Shown piece by piece: positions 16,759-26,593 of a stretch of DNA of 64,000 bases. The notes beneath the pieces are model-generated. The model was given only the letters and a program-made list of their open reading frames with translations. It was not told where the DNA came from and did not search any database. Origin of the DNA: Croceimicrobium hydrocarbonivorans (GTDB lineage: Bacteria > Bacteroidota > Bacteroidia > Flavobacteriales > Schleiferiaceae); the NCBI RefSeq assembly GCF_014524565.1, contig NZ_CP060139.1, positions 2,363,501 through 2,427,500 on the forward strand, in the 5' to 3' direction. Within the stretch, counting starts at the first letter, position 1, and every line of letters begins with the position of its first letter. The position numbers were made by a program, and so were the translations under genes.

Positions 16759-19700
16759 ATGAAACCAAACAAACTCTTTTTTACGGCCTTGTGTGCCTTG
16801 GGTCTATCCTTCTCGGTGGTTGCCCATGGTGTTCAAGTTCGTTGGAACATTGTGCCCTCTACCGGTGCAATCCGTGTGTGGATTGAGCACTGGCATGGCA
16901 ATGCTGCGGGTAGTGGAACTTATTCCAGCTTTCCTCTAAACATTCAATACACTATTGGTGGGGTTACGACCTCCCAAACCTATTATGGAGCAGGTGCGGT
17001 TGACGACACTCACTGGTCTAATTTACCAGGCGGTGGCGGATCAAGCGCCTATCTCACTGGTTGTAGTAGTCTTCAAAACACCTATGGCGATTGGGTGTAT
17101 TGGGACTTTAATCCACCTGCTTGTAATACCCCGGTAAGTCTTACCATTATTAGTGGCCCAAGTGCTTATACCACCGAAGCTTGTGGAAACCTTTATCCGC
17201 TAACTATTAACTCCAGTTTTAATGATAATACCGGCCCTGCTATTACAGCTAACGATATTACTGTAGCACCTTCAACCGCCAGTTGCGGAGCTGTGGTTAC
17301 TAACTATAATGTAAGTGCAGTAGATGCTTGTGGTGGTTCAGTAAGTACCAGCTATAGCATTGCTCCTGGATCTACCTTTCCCCAGGGAACTACTCCGGTA
17401 ACTGTGAGCTCTACCGATCAATATGGTAATACTTCTACAGCTAGTTTTAATGTAATTGTGGCCGACAACCAAGCGCCTACCGTGCTAACTCAAAATGCCA
17501 ATATTAGCTTGCAAAACGGAACGGCAACTATCACTGCGGCTGATATTGATAATGGCTCCTTTGATAATGCCTGCGGCGGAATTGCGAGCATGTCGGTTAG
17601 CCCTAATACTTTCGACTGTTCCAATATTGGACCTAATAATGTGTGGTTAACGGTAACCGATATTTATGGAAATACCGCCACCGGTTCGGCCATGGTAAAT
17701 GTTAGCGACCCCGTTGCCCCTGGCATTAATGGTCCGGGTAATATCACCGTTACCGCCCAAACCGGAAGATGTTTGGCAGAGGTAAATTACAGCGTGATTG
17801 CCAGTTTATATTCCTGTGCCATTCAACAAGATTTATCCGGTGCACCAAGCACTGGTTTAGCATCAGGATCCAGCTTTCCTTTAGGAACTACTACCAATAG
17901 CTTTAGTGTAACTGATGCCCAGGGTAGAACCGCGAATTACAGCTTTGATGTAACCGTAGTACAACCAAATCCTGTTGGGGTGAATGCGGGCAACGATCAA
18001 TCTATTTGTGTTGGTGGAAGCACGCAATTAAATGCGAGCCTCTTTAACCTACCTACCGGTTCGGGAACTTCGAATAGCAGTACTGCTCTTTGTTTATATG
18101 ATGCCAATGGCGGCAATTGTGGCTTCGGAACCAATTTGTGTAGTGATGGCTATAACTGGTTCTACAATAGTGGTGTGTCTGCGAACTATCAAGGCGGTGG
18201 TGCTTTGAGCTCTATGGATGTTCGATTATACTATGCCAATTGTGATAACACATCCAGCATAAGCATTTCTGTGAATGGTACTTCCGTGTATTCATTTACC
18301 CCAGCTTATTCCTGTTATTGCGATGCGCTTAACTATGGGTCCTACCCCAATACCATTAGCCTTTCTGCAGCGCAATTGGCCGGAGTTTGGAACTCAGGTG
18401 GTACCAATACCATTTATGTTCATTTTAATGGTCAAGTGGCGGTTGCTGGAGTGCAAGCGATCGTAAATGCCAGTACTTCTAGCTTTAGCTGGATTTCAGG
18501 CCCTAACATTGCTGATGCAAATGATCCTAACACTTCCGTTAGCCCAAGTACTACTTCCGATTATGTGGCTCAGTATACTACTGCGGAAGGATGTATTGCT
18601 ACCGATACCGTAAGGGTTACAGTAAATCCATTGCCCAGTGTTAGCTTGGCCAGTTTCAATCCTATTTCTTTCTATGCCAATCCCATTAGCCTAAGCGGTG
18701 GTAGTCCTGCCGGTGGGGTATATAGTGGTGCCGGTGTAAGCAATGCTAGCTTTGATCCCGGTGCAACCAATATCGGATTGCAAACCATCTATTATACTTA
18801 CACGGATGCGAATGGATGTAGTAATACAGATTCGGCTACTATCGATGTTATTCCTTGTAATATTCAATTATCAGAAACGCATAGTAATGTTTCTTGCCCC
18901 GGCGGTAATGATGCGGCCATTGATCTTACTACTGCTAATACCAATAATGGTGAAAGCTTTAGTTGGACTGGTCCAAATGGATTTACCGCGAGTACTGAAG
19001 ATTTAAGTGCTTTGGCTGCCGGAACCTATACAGTAGTTGTAACCGATGGTAATGGATGTACCGAAACCCTTTCGGTAGTGATTGTAGACAATCCGGATAA
19101 TACAGCCCCGACCATCCTTACACAAAATGTAAGCTTAGTGTTGGATGCTAATGGTACGGCGACCATCCAAGGTTCTGCGACCAGTGCTCCAGTATTTGAT
19201 GGCAGTTTAAGTAATGAGCCTACTGGTTATAATCTTAGCAACATGACCGACTGGACCGTATTGCATGGCAATGTGGATGTTGACAATTTCATTAGCTCCA
19301 GTGCCAGTGGTCGTACCATAGATTTAGCCGGTAATACCAATGCTAAGATTGAGTCTAATGGGTCGGTTAATTTAGTTCCCGGTGATTATGTGATCAATTT
19401 CTTGCATTTGAATAATGCCGGATCAGGCGAAAGCACAGACCAGTTTAGATTAACAATTGGTACCGCCTATAGCCAGATCTTCACTTCCACTAATAGCTTG
19501 AAAAACGAGAGCATCAGCTTTACCGTTAATGCTTCGGAGATGGCAAAAGTTACCTTAGAGCAATTAGGTGCTAATGATGCTAGTGGATGTTTTGTTGCCG
19601 ACTTAATGTTGGAGCGCATTATTCCGGGCACCTATTTAATAGATGGTGGATCCTATGATAATTGCCAATTAGCCTCATTAACCGCTAGTCAGGTGAACTT

Positions 19701-21501
19701 TGATTGTTCTGATCTAGGTGCTAATACTGTTGTTCTTGTGGGTCTTGATGCCTCAGGAAATACGGCCAGTGCCTCCGCTGTAGTTACAGTAGTGGATAAT
19801 ATGGCGCCAAGCGTAATAACTCAAAATATTGCAGTGGCCTTGGATGCCAATGGTGCAGCAAGCATTAGTGCCGCTGACATTGATAACGGTAGTAGCGATG
19901 TATGTGGAATTAGCTCCATGTCTGTAAGTCCATCCAGCTTTAGCTGTGCTGATGTTGGTGTTCAAACGGTTACGCTAAGTGTAAGCGATGCAAGTGGTAA
20001 TCTTGCTACCGGCACTGCAACTGTAACAGTTTCGGATGCCATTGCTCCATCTGTAAGCACTCAGAATGCCATTGTTTATTTGGATGCTAATGGCAGTGCT
20101 TCTATCAGTGCCAATGATATTGATAATGGTAGTGCAGATGCTTGTGGCGTGGCAACTTATAGCCTAGACAAAGATCAATTCGCTTGCGCTGATTTAGGAG
20201 TGAATGTTGTACAATTAACGGTGACGGATGTAAATGGAAATAGCGCAAGTGCTTCTGCTACCGTAGAAGTGCGTGATGCTATCAACCCAGTGATCAGTGG
20301 CATGCCTGCCGATATTGTTATTGTGCCTCAGCCTAATGATTGTAGCCCATCGGTTAGTTGGACCGCACCTACTGCCAGTGATAATTGCTCAGTAAGCTTA
20401 AGCAGTAGCCACAATCCTGGAGATAATTTCAATGTGGGAACCACCACCGTTACCTATACGGCTACGGATGCCGCCGGAAATAGTGTGAGCGCAAGCTTTA
20501 CTATTAGCGTGAATCCTACTCCGGTAAGCGTTTCTTTAAGTTCACCGGTTTACATAGGTGGTGATAATATCAGCTGTAATGGTGCTGCGGATGGTAGCAT
20601 CGATTTAAGCGCTAATGGCGGTTGTGAACCTTATACTTATGCATGGAGCAATGGTTCCAGTGCCGAAGATTTGAACGCACTTACTGCTGGTACTTATAAT
20701 GTTACTGTTACCGATGCCAATGGTCAAACGGCCAGTGCTTCCATTACTTTAACCGAACCCGCTCCGGTGACAGCTTCTGCGTCCAGCAGTGGATATCTTT
20801 CGGGTAATGGTGTAACAGGTACTACATTGTACCTGGGTTACGGTCCTCAGAGCATTAATTTGAGTGCCAGTGCTACTGGTGGTCATGGCCCTTATGCTTA
20901 TTCCTGGTCTAATGGCGCGAGTACCGCAGCTACTTCGGTTAGTCCTACGGCTACTACTACCTATACGGTTACTGTAACGGATGTTAATGGTTGTAGTGTA
21001 AGCACCAGCCTGGTAGTGGATGTAGTTGACGCACGTTGTGCTGCTGGTAATAGCAATGGCAAGGGTCGCGCTAATAATGGCAATGGTAACGGTGGCCAAT
21101 TAAGCAAGGTTTATGTTTGTCACCATGGCAATACCATTTGTATTGATTCCAGTGCGGTGGCCAGCCACTTGTCAAACCATAATAATGGAAACCATTCTTG
21201 CACCCTGGGTGCTTGTAACGGATCTGCCAAGCATATCGATGCGCCTTCAGCCTTCGAATTCTCGGTATATCCTAACCCGAATGATGGTTTATTCCAGGTA
21301 CAAATTGAAAGTGCTAAGGAGCAAGACCTGCGCTTTGTGATTACCGATCTGCAAGGAAGAGTAATCGAAATTCGTGATGATTTTGTGGTAGCCGGTATCA
21401 CCGAGTTACGATTTGATCTGAGCAATTACGCAACCGGAGTATATCTTTTGGAGGTAGTAGGAGCAGAAGAAAAACAAATCAGCCGCATCATTAAGAACTA
21501 A
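16759..21501 (+). CDS. Giant secreted HYR/SprB-repeat protein with T9SS sorting domain
   Basis: The 1580-residue protein has a signal peptide (residues 1-22). The N-terminal 120 residues are a Cys-containing module. Ig-like HYR-type repeats follow at about 155-410, 780-800 with 965-1015, 1015-1095, 1095-1175 and 1175-1255. Each is marked by phrases like DNxxPxVxTQNxxxxLDANGxAxIxAxDIDNGSxDxCG, and each ends in a GNxAxAxATVxVxD strand. SprB-type repeats occur near 715-775 and 1270-1335 (SCNGAADGSIDLSANGGC, TAGTYNVTVTDANG). Two larger modules are nested inside repeats (see findings). A CHHGNTICIDSSAVASHL motif precedes the sorting domain, which starts at VYPNPNDGLFQV. A role in surface adhesion or gliding is likely but unproved. 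Confidence 0.88.
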   Translation: MKPNKLFFTALCALGLSFSVVAHGVQVRWNIVPSTGAIRVWIEHWHGNAAGSGTYSSFPLNIQYTIGGVTTSQTYYGAGAVDDTHWSNLPGGGGSSAYLTGCSSLQNTYGDWVYWDFNPPACNTPVSLTIISGPSAYTTEACGNLYPLTINSSFNDNTGPAITANDITVAPSTASCGAVVTNYNVSAVDACGGSVSTSYSIAPGSTFPQGTTPVTVSSTDQYGNTSTASFNVIVADNQAPTVLTQNANISLQNGTATITAADIDNGSFDNACGGIASMSVSPNTFDCSNIGPNNVWLTVTDIYGNTATGSAMVNVSDPVAPGINGPGNITVTAQTGRCLAEVNYSVIASLYSCAIQQDLSGAPSTGLASGSSFPLGTTTNSFSVTDAQGRTANYSFDVTVVQPNPVGVNAGNDQSICVGGSTQLNASLFNLPTGSGTSNSSTALCLYDANGGNCGFGTNLCSDGYNWFYNSGVSANYQGGGALSSMDVRLYYANCDNTSSISISVNGTSVYSFTPAYSCYCDALNYGSYPNTISLSAAQLAGVWNSGGTNTIYVHFNGQVAVAGVQAIVNASTSSFSWISGPNIADANDPNTSVSPSTTSDYVAQYTTAEGCIATDTVRVTVNPLPSVSLASFNPISFYANPISLSGGSPAGGVYSGAGVSNASFDPGATNIGLQTIYYTYTDANGCSNTDSATIDVIPCNIQLSETHSNVSCPGGNDAAIDLTTANTNNGESFSWTGPNGFTASTEDLSALAAGTYTVVVTDGNGCTETLSVVIVDNPDNTAPTILTQNVSLVLDANGTATIQGSATSAPVFDGSLSNEPTGYNLSNMTDWTVLHGNVDVDNFISSSASGRTIDLAGNTNAKIESNGSVNLVPGDYVINFLHLNNAGSGESTDQFRLTIGTAYSQIFTSTNSLKNESISFTVNASEMAKVTLEQLGANDASGCFVADLMLERIIPGTYLIDGGSYDNCQLASLTASQVNFDCSDLGANTVVLVGLDASGNTASASAVVTVVDNMAPSVITQNIAVALDANGAASISAADIDNGSSDVCGISSMSVSPSSFSCADVGVQTVTLSVSDASGNLATGTATVTVSDAIAPSVSTQNAIVYLDANGSASISANDIDNGSADACGVATYSLDKDQFACADLGVNVVQLTVTDVNGNSASASATVEVRDAINPVISGMPADIVIVPQPNDCSPSVSWTAPTASDNCSVSLSSSHNPGDNFNVGTTTVTYTATDAAGNSVSASFTISVNPTPVSVSLSSPVYIGGDNISCNGAADGSIDLSANGGCEPYTYAWSNGSSAEDLNALTAGTYNVTVTDANGQTASASITLTEPAPVTASASSSGYLSGNGVTGTTLYLGYGPQSINLSASATGGHGPYAYSWSNGASTAATSVSPTATTTYTVTVTDVNGCSVSTSLVVDVVDARCAAGNSNGKGRANNGNGNGGQLSKVYVCHHGNTICIDSSAVASHLSNHNNGNHSCTLGACNGSAKHIDAPSAFEFSVYPNPNDGLFQVQIESAKEQDLRFVITDLQGRVIEIRDDFVVAGITELRFDLSNYATGVYLLEVVGAEEKQISRIIKN

Positions 21502-21522
21502 TCCCAAGTGGGGATAAAGGAA

Positions 21523-21549
21523 ACCCGGGCCAATGGTCCGGGTTTTTTT
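21523..21549 (+). terminator. Intrinsic terminator of the giant adhesin gene
   Basis: ACCCGGGCC/GGTCCGGGT forms a 9-base stem (one G-U pair) with an AAT loop, followed by a run of seven T. It starts 22 bases after the stop codon. Confidence 0.85.
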
Positions 21550-21556
21550 GAAGCAT

Positions 21557-21590
21557 AAAAAAAGCCCGCAACTGCGGGCTTTTATTTTTT
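21557..21590 (-). terminator. Terminator of the SPOR-like gene, symmetrical
   Basis: AAAAGCCCGC/GCGGGCTTTT with an AACT loop has A-run and T-run on opposite flanks, so it can work on both strands. On the minus strand it follows the stop of the SPOR-like gene by about 10 bases. On the plus strand it backs up the adhesin terminator. Confidence 0.8.
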
Positions 21591-21600
21591 TCGGAAGCTT

Positions 21601-22014
21601 TTAATCTACTTTAGGATAGTCTATCTGTGTGGCAACCACGAAACTACCGGGGAAAGCATCGATTATAGATTGAAGAAATGCTTCGGCTTCCAGGCGAGTT
21701 CTAAAATTTCCAACCTGGGTTTTATATTCAGGAACTTCATAAAGAAGATAAGCTTGCATTTTTGGGTAATCCCGCAGAAATAAGCCTCTTCGCTCGAGGC
21801 AGTCGTTTTTACGACCATTAAAAATTTGAATGCGAAATCCCGCTATTTGGGGGTATTTTTTAGCCTTGGCCTTATAGAGGTAGAGCAGATTATGCACGGA
21901 TTCGGACATCTCTACAGTCACTTTAGGTTGGGCCGTGGGGAGCTTTTCATTGCTTTGGGCCTTCATGGTCAGCGCGCAAGAAAGTACAAGGCTTAAGGCG
22001 AGGAATCTTAACAT
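21601..22014 (-). CDS. Secreted SPOR-domain-like protein
   Basis: A 137-residue exported protein: signal peptide at residues 1-19 (ending near MKAQ), a linker, then about residues 58-130 with the SPOR-like pattern GFRIQIFNGRKND, then YKTQVGNFRTRLEAEAFLQSI. That pattern is a beta strand, a helix, then the GxFxxxxxAxxFL phrase of SPOR repeats that bind denuded peptidoglycan glycans. It has no neighbour on its strand and is transcribed away from the act operon. The likely role is in the periplasm near septal peptidoglycan, inferred from the domain. Confidence 0.78.
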   Translation of the reverse strand: MLRFLALSLVLSCALTMKAQSNEKLPTAQPKVTVEMSESVHNLLYLYKAKAKKYPQIAGFRIQIFNGRKNDCLERRGLFLRDYPKMQAYLLYEVPEYKTQVGNFRTRLEAEAFLQSIIDAFPGSFVVATQIDYPKVD

Positions 22015-22032
22015 TTAGTACATTGTTTGCGG

Positions 22033-22040
22033 CAAAGTTA
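22033..22040 (-). promoter_or_regulatory. -7 promoter element for the SPOR-like gene
   Basis: On the minus strand this is TAACTTTG followed by CCG, matching TAnnTTTG, 19 bases upstream of the SPOR-like gene ATG. The -33 box is not clear. Confidence 0.4.
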
Positions 22041-22142
22041 AACTTTTTAGTCTGCTTCGGAATGAGGTATTTTTAGGTTATTTAGACCTATTTTAAATTA
22101 GAAGTGCTTTAAGTCACCTCTCTTAGAAACGGCTTTAAACTT

Positions 22143-22150
22143 TAAATTTG
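22143..22150 (+). promoter_or_regulatory. -7 promoter element for the act-cox operon
   Basis: TAAATTTG followed by CGC matches TAnnTTTG; the predicted start near 22157 gives a leader of about 30 bases before actA. The -33 region has CTTTAAG rather than a clean TTTG. Confidence 0.5.
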
Positions 22151-22187
22151 CGCACCAAACTAGACATCTATCCATTATAGGTTCTTT

Positions 22188-23426
22188 ATGAATAAAAGAA
22201 GTACTCTCAGGCTCTTTTCGCGATCCCTACTGGTGCTCATGATCTTAGCCGCACCCGGTCGAGCCTTGGCTCAAGATATCGAGGGCGATGCTGCGAATGG
22301 TAAATCGATCTTTAATTCTCAATGTGCCGCCTGTCACAAGCTAGACAAGAAGGTGGTAGGTCCAGCTCTGGGTGATGTTACCCAGCGTCGGAGCACTGAG
22401 TGGTTAGTGTCCTGGATCAAGGATAACGCAGCTTTGCGTGCCAGCGGTGATGCAGATGCCAATGCCATTTTTGAGGAATTCAATGGTTCGGCAATGCCGG
22501 CTTTCCCTCAATTATCAGAGCAAGACATTAAGGATGTTTTGGTGTACACTATTGAAGGTAGTACGCCAGTAGAGGTGGAGACAACTACAGAAACTGGAGC
22601 GGCAGAAGCTGAAGCGGACAATACTGTTTACCTCTACATTTTAGGCGTATTGCTCCTCTTTATGGTAGTACTCTTAGCACGCGTTAAGAATACCTTGAAA
22701 TTGGTTAAAGGTCAGCCTACCACTACCATGTTGGAGGATGCCAATGTGTTTACCCGTACTGCCTTAAAGAATCCTCGCGTGGTCACCGTTTTAACTATTT
22801 TCATCGCGGTGGTATTCTTCCAGCAATTGTATGTGAACTTAATGGCTGTAAACGTAGATGCTGGTTACCAGCCTTCTCAGCCTATTAAATTCTCACATGA
22901 ATTGCACGCAGGTCAGAACCAAATCGACTGTAATTATTGCCACAGCGGAGCGCGCAAGTCTAAGCACTCCAATATTCCTTCTGCGAATGTTTGTATGAAC
23001 TGTCACATGTATGTGAGCGAAGGACCTAAATACGGTACTGAAGAAATCTCTAAAATCTACGATGCTGTAGGTTGGGATGCTGAAAAAGGTGCCTATATCG
23101 AAGATTACGAGCAGAAGCCAATCAAGTGGGTGCGTATCCACAAATTACCTGACTTGGCTTACTTCAACCACTCTCAGCACGTAACTGCCGGTCAGATTAA
23201 ATGTCAGACTTGCCACGGTCCTGTAGAAGAAATGGAAGAAGTATATCAGTACTCTGATCTTACTATGGGATGGTGTATTAACTGTCACCGCGAAACCAAA
23301 GTACAGGTTGAGTCTAACGACTACTACGAAGAAATGCATGCCAAGCTCAAAGAGAAGTATGGAGCAGACGCCAAAGTCACTGTAGAGATGATCGGCGGAT
23401 TGGAATGTGGAAAATGTCATTATTAA
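22188..23426 (+). CDS. actA: Alternative complex III subunit ActA, hexaheme fusion
   Basis: The subunit carries electrons in quinol:cytochrome c oxidoreductase (ACIII). The 412-residue protein has a signal peptide (ending near LAQD) and a mono-heme cytochrome c domain with CAACH at residues 46-50. Two membrane helices follow (about 145-165 and 200-222), then a pentaheme domain with CxxCH at Cys248, 269, 339, 363 and 407. The sixth heme comes from the N-terminal cytochrome domain; the classical ActA is described as pentaheme. The last CxxCH is only four residues from the C terminus. It is the first gene of the operon. Confidence 0.93.
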   Translation: MNKRSTLRLFSRSLLVLMILAAPGRALAQDIEGDAANGKSIFNSQCAACHKLDKKVVGPALGDVTQRRSTEWLVSWIKDNAALRASGDADANAIFEEFNGSAMPAFPQLSEQDIKDVLVYTIEGSTPVEVETTTETGAAEAEADNTVYLYILGVLLLFMVVLLARVKNTLKLVKGQPTTTMLEDANVFTRTALKNPRVVTVLTIFIAVVFFQQLYVNLMAVNVDAGYQPSQPIKFSHELHAGQNQIDCNYCHSGARKSKHSNIPSANVCMNCHMYVSEGPKYGTEEISKIYDAVGWDAEKGAYIEDYEQKPIKWVRIHKLPDLAYFNHSQHVTAGQIKCQTCHGPVEEMEEVYQYSDLTMGWCINCHRETKVQVESNDYYEEMHAKLKEKYGADAKVTVEMIGGLECGKCHY

Positions 23427-23448
23427 AAAGCTAAATCTCCAAACAAGA

Positions 23449-26400
23449 ATGGCTGAAAACAAGAAATACTGGAGAGGGATTTCAGAACTTGAGAATCCGG
23501 AATTAGTGCAAAGCTTGTCCGAGCAAGAATTCCCATCAAATATTCCAGCAGAAGAGTTTTTAGGAAATCAGGATAATCTGGAGAGTACCCATACTTCTCG
23601 TCGTGATTTCCTTAAATATATGGGCTTCACCACTGCTGCCGCTACCCTGGCCGCTTGTGAATCTCCCGTTTACGAATCATTACCTTATGTAGTGGCACCC
23701 GAAGAAATTATTCCCGGGATTGCTAACTACTACGCGACCAGCTATTACGACGGTCATGATTATGCCTCGGTATTAATCAAAACCCGTGAAGGTCGTCCTA
23801 TTAAAGTAGAGAACAACCGCGAGGCTAAAATGAATGGTGGGGCTAATACCCGTGTTCATGCTTCCGTGTTGAATTTATACGATGCTACCCGTCTTCAAAA
23901 TCCAATGGTAAAAGGAGAGAGCTCAGATTGGGCTAGCCTGGATGCCGGAGTGAAGAAAGGTTTATTAGCGGCTGAAGCGGCCGGTAAGCAAGTGGTGGTA
24001 TTAACTTCTTCTGTGATCAGCCCTTCTCAAAAGGCCCTGATCAAAAAATTTGGCGAGAGCTACAGCAATTTCCGTCATGTAAGCTTCGATCCAATGAGCT
24101 ACTCCAATAAATTGGATGCTTGGAAAGAAGTAACCGGAAAACGTGCTTTAGGTCTTTACAATTTCGCCAATGCTAAAGCGATTGTATCGGTAGGTGCCGA
24201 CTTCCTGGGCGACTGGGTTGGTCAATCCGTAGCGGGCGATTATGCGAAGAACCGTGTACCTGGTGAGGGTATGTCTCGTCACTTCCAATTCGAAGCCGGT
24301 CTTTCTTTAACCGGATCCAATGCCGATAAGCGTCATAAAGTAAAAGCTGCTGAATACGGTGCTGTATTAGTAGGTCTTTACAATGAGATCGCTTCGGCAA
24401 AAGGTATGGCTACTGTTTCAGGATCTTCGGTTATGAAGGCTGAAGTGAAAGCCGCCGCTCAGGAGTTATTAGCAGCTGGTAAAAACGGATTGGTAGTATG
24501 TGGTGGTAACAGCAAGGCCAATGAGCACTTGTGTATTGCCATCAACCAAATGTTAGGAAATACTGAGGTAACTGTTTCTCATAAGAATCGTTCTTACCTC
24601 CGTCAAGGTGATGATAAAGCCATCCAGGCTTTAATCGCCGATATGAAAGCAGGTAAAGTAGGTGCGGTAATTACCCACAACTTGAATCCTGCTTATGTTT
24701 TATCTGGAAATGCTGATTTCAAAGCGGGCTATGCCAAGGTACCTACTACGGTAGCCGTAAGCATGAAGTCAGATGAAACTGCTAAGCTTTCTGCTTTTGT
24801 AGCCGCTGAAAATCATTACCTCGAAAGCTGGGGAGATTTCAGCCCTGCGGATATGCACTACAGCTTGCAACAGCCTACCATCAAAACCTTATTCAGTACT
24901 CGCCAGTTTGAGGATTGCCTCATGAGCTGGTCTGGAATGGGTGGTTCTTACCTGAATTTCATCAAATCAAATTGGAATGCAGGTATCTTAGGTTCTACCG
25001 ATTGGACTAAGGTTTTACACGATGGTGTATTTGTGAAGTCATCTGCGGTAGCCGAAGAAATGGCGGCCGACACTGAAATGGAAGAAGGTGGAATTAGCAT
25101 CGACGTTGCCGTTTCGGCTGCCGATGCCTTAGCTTCTGCTAAGAAGGCTCCTTCCATGGAACTAAACTTTAGCCAGTTAACCGGTATGGGTGTGGGAACC
25201 ATCGCTAATAACCCTTGGTTGTTAGAATTCCCTGATCCAATTAGCCGTGTTTCCTGGGATAACTATTTAAGTGTAGCTGCTGCTGATGCGGCAGAATTGG
25301 GCTTAAAGAACTGGAATGAATCTAATGGTGCCTTAAACGGTTCCGTAGTTACTCTTCAAGTGGGTTCGAAAACCCTGGAGAATGTTCCGGTATTCATTCA
25401 GCCTGGTCAAACTATTGGTACTGCTTGTTTAGCCGTGGGCTTTGGTCGCGACGGCGCAGGTGAGGTAGCCGATAAAGTTGGGGTTAATGCCTTCCAATTG
25501 ATGGGCATGGACCACAGCGCAGAAGTGAAAATTAGCCCGGTAGAAGGCGCAGAACACAAGTTCGCTTGTATTCAGTTGGCGCATACTATGATGGGTCGTG
25601 ATATCGTGAAAGAAGTAAGCTTAAATACTTTCTTGAACGAGCCTGCTCAGAACGGTCATGATGGCTGGAATGAGCCGCCAATCTTTAATACTTACAAAGG
25701 ACCATTAGTAGGTGACGACGTAAACCTTTGGGACGATTTCGATCATGAAACCGGACACATGTGGAATATGTCTATCGACTTAAACCTTTGTAATGGATGT
25801 GGCGCTTGTGTTATTGCTTGCCACTCTGAGAATAACGTTCCGGTTGTAGGTAAAGATGAGATGCGTAAGCACCGCGATATGCACTGGTTGCGTATCGACC
25901 GCTACTATAGCTCTGATGTTACCAAGGAAAATGCAGATGAATTAGGTTACGAAGGAATTGGTCTTTTAGGAAAAGGTGCCACCGATATGTATGCGGACAT
26001 GGAGAAACCTTCTGAAAGTCCAGAAGTATTCTTCCAGCCTGTTATGTGTCAACACTGTAACCACGCACCTTGTGAAACAGTATGTCCGGTAGCGGCTACA
26101 ACTCACAGTGCGGAAGGTTTAAACCACATGACTTACAACCGTTGTATTGGTACTCGTTACTGTGCCAACAACTGTCCTTATAAAGTACGTCGCTTTAACT
26201 GGTTCCAGTACCATGATAATACCATGGGTATGTTCAAAGAGAACTACGCCATGAATGAAGACTTAGGTCGTATGGTATTAAACCCCGATGTAACCGTGCG
26301 TTCTCGTGGTGTAATGGAAAAATGCTCAATGTGTATCCAACGTACTCAGTTGGGTAAACTGGAAGCTAAGAAACGCGGTGTAGCACTGAAAGACGGTGAA

Positions 26401-26580
26401 GTTCAAACTGCCTGTCAGTTTGCCTGTGATACCGGAGCCATTGTATTCGGTGATGTAAACGATAAGAAGTCTCAGGTATTTAACCTGAAACAAGACAAGC
26501 GGATGTATCACCTTCTGGGTTCTGTAGGAACACAGCCATCGGTATTCTATCAAGTTAAAGTACGTAACACAACAGCTTAA
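23449..26580 (+). CDS. actB: Alternative complex III subunit ActB, molybdopterin-like plus iron-sulfur protein
   Basis: I choose the ATG at 23449 (1043 residues); the frame also opens at a GTG at 23407 inside actA. A twin-arginine segment, SRRDFLKYMGF, lies unusually far in (Arg51, Arg52), followed by a lipobox-like LAAC (Cys70), the arrangement known for ActB. The central 650 residues resemble molybdopterin oxidoreductases, but ActB does not bind the cofactor. The C-terminal ferredoxin-like part has four Cys clusters: CNGCGACVIAC, CQHCNHAPCETVCPV, CIGTRYCANNCPY, and CSMC with CQFAC. These give the iron-sulfur wire that joins quinol oxidation to the heme subunits. Confidence 0.95.
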   Translation: MAENKKYWRGISELENPELVQSLSEQEFPSNIPAEEFLGNQDNLESTHTSRRDFLKYMGFTTAAATLAACESPVYESLPYVVAPEEIIPGIANYYATSYYDGHDYASVLIKTREGRPIKVENNREAKMNGGANTRVHASVLNLYDATRLQNPMVKGESSDWASLDAGVKKGLLAAEAAGKQVVVLTSSVISPSQKALIKKFGESYSNFRHVSFDPMSYSNKLDAWKEVTGKRALGLYNFANAKAIVSVGADFLGDWVGQSVAGDYAKNRVPGEGMSRHFQFEAGLSLTGSNADKRHKVKAAEYGAVLVGLYNEIASAKGMATVSGSSVMKAEVKAAAQELLAAGKNGLVVCGGNSKANEHLCIAINQMLGNTEVTVSHKNRSYLRQGDDKAIQALIADMKAGKVGAVITHNLNPAYVLSGNADFKAGYAKVPTTVAVSMKSDETAKLSAFVAAENHYLESWGDFSPADMHYSLQQPTIKTLFSTRQFEDCLMSWSGMGGSYLNFIKSNWNAGILGSTDWTKVLHDGVFVKSSAVAEEMAADTEMEEGGISIDVAVSAADALASAKKAPSMELNFSQLTGMGVGTIANNPWLLEFPDPISRVSWDNYLSVAAADAAELGLKNWNESNGALNGSVVTLQVGSKTLENVPVFIQPGQTIGTACLAVGFGRDGAGEVADKVGVNAFQLMGMDHSAEVKISPVEGAEHKFACIQLAHTMMGRDIVKEVSLNTFLNEPAQNGHDGWNEPPIFNTYKGPLVGDDVNLWDDFDHETGHMWNMSIDLNLCNGCGACVIACHSENNVPVVGKDEMRKHRDMHWLRIDRYYSSDVTKENADELGYEGIGLLGKGATDMYADMEKPSESPEVFFQPVMCQHCNHAPCETVCPVAATTHSAEGLNHMTYNRCIGTRYCANNCPYKVRRFNWFQYHDNTMGMFKENYAMNEDLGRMVLNPDVTVRSRGVMEKCSMCIQRTQLGKLEAKKRGVALKDGEVQTACQFACDTGAIVFGDVNDKKSQVFNLKQDKRMYHLLGSVGTQPSVFYQVKVRNTTA

Positions 26581-26593
26581 TTTCGAGGAAAAC

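Noticed and set aside
17461-20280. Repeats in the giant adhesin considered as CRISPR or tandem DNA repeat
   Set aside because: The similarity is at the protein level between Ig-like units of about 80 residues; the DNA copies are too diverged and there are no spacers.
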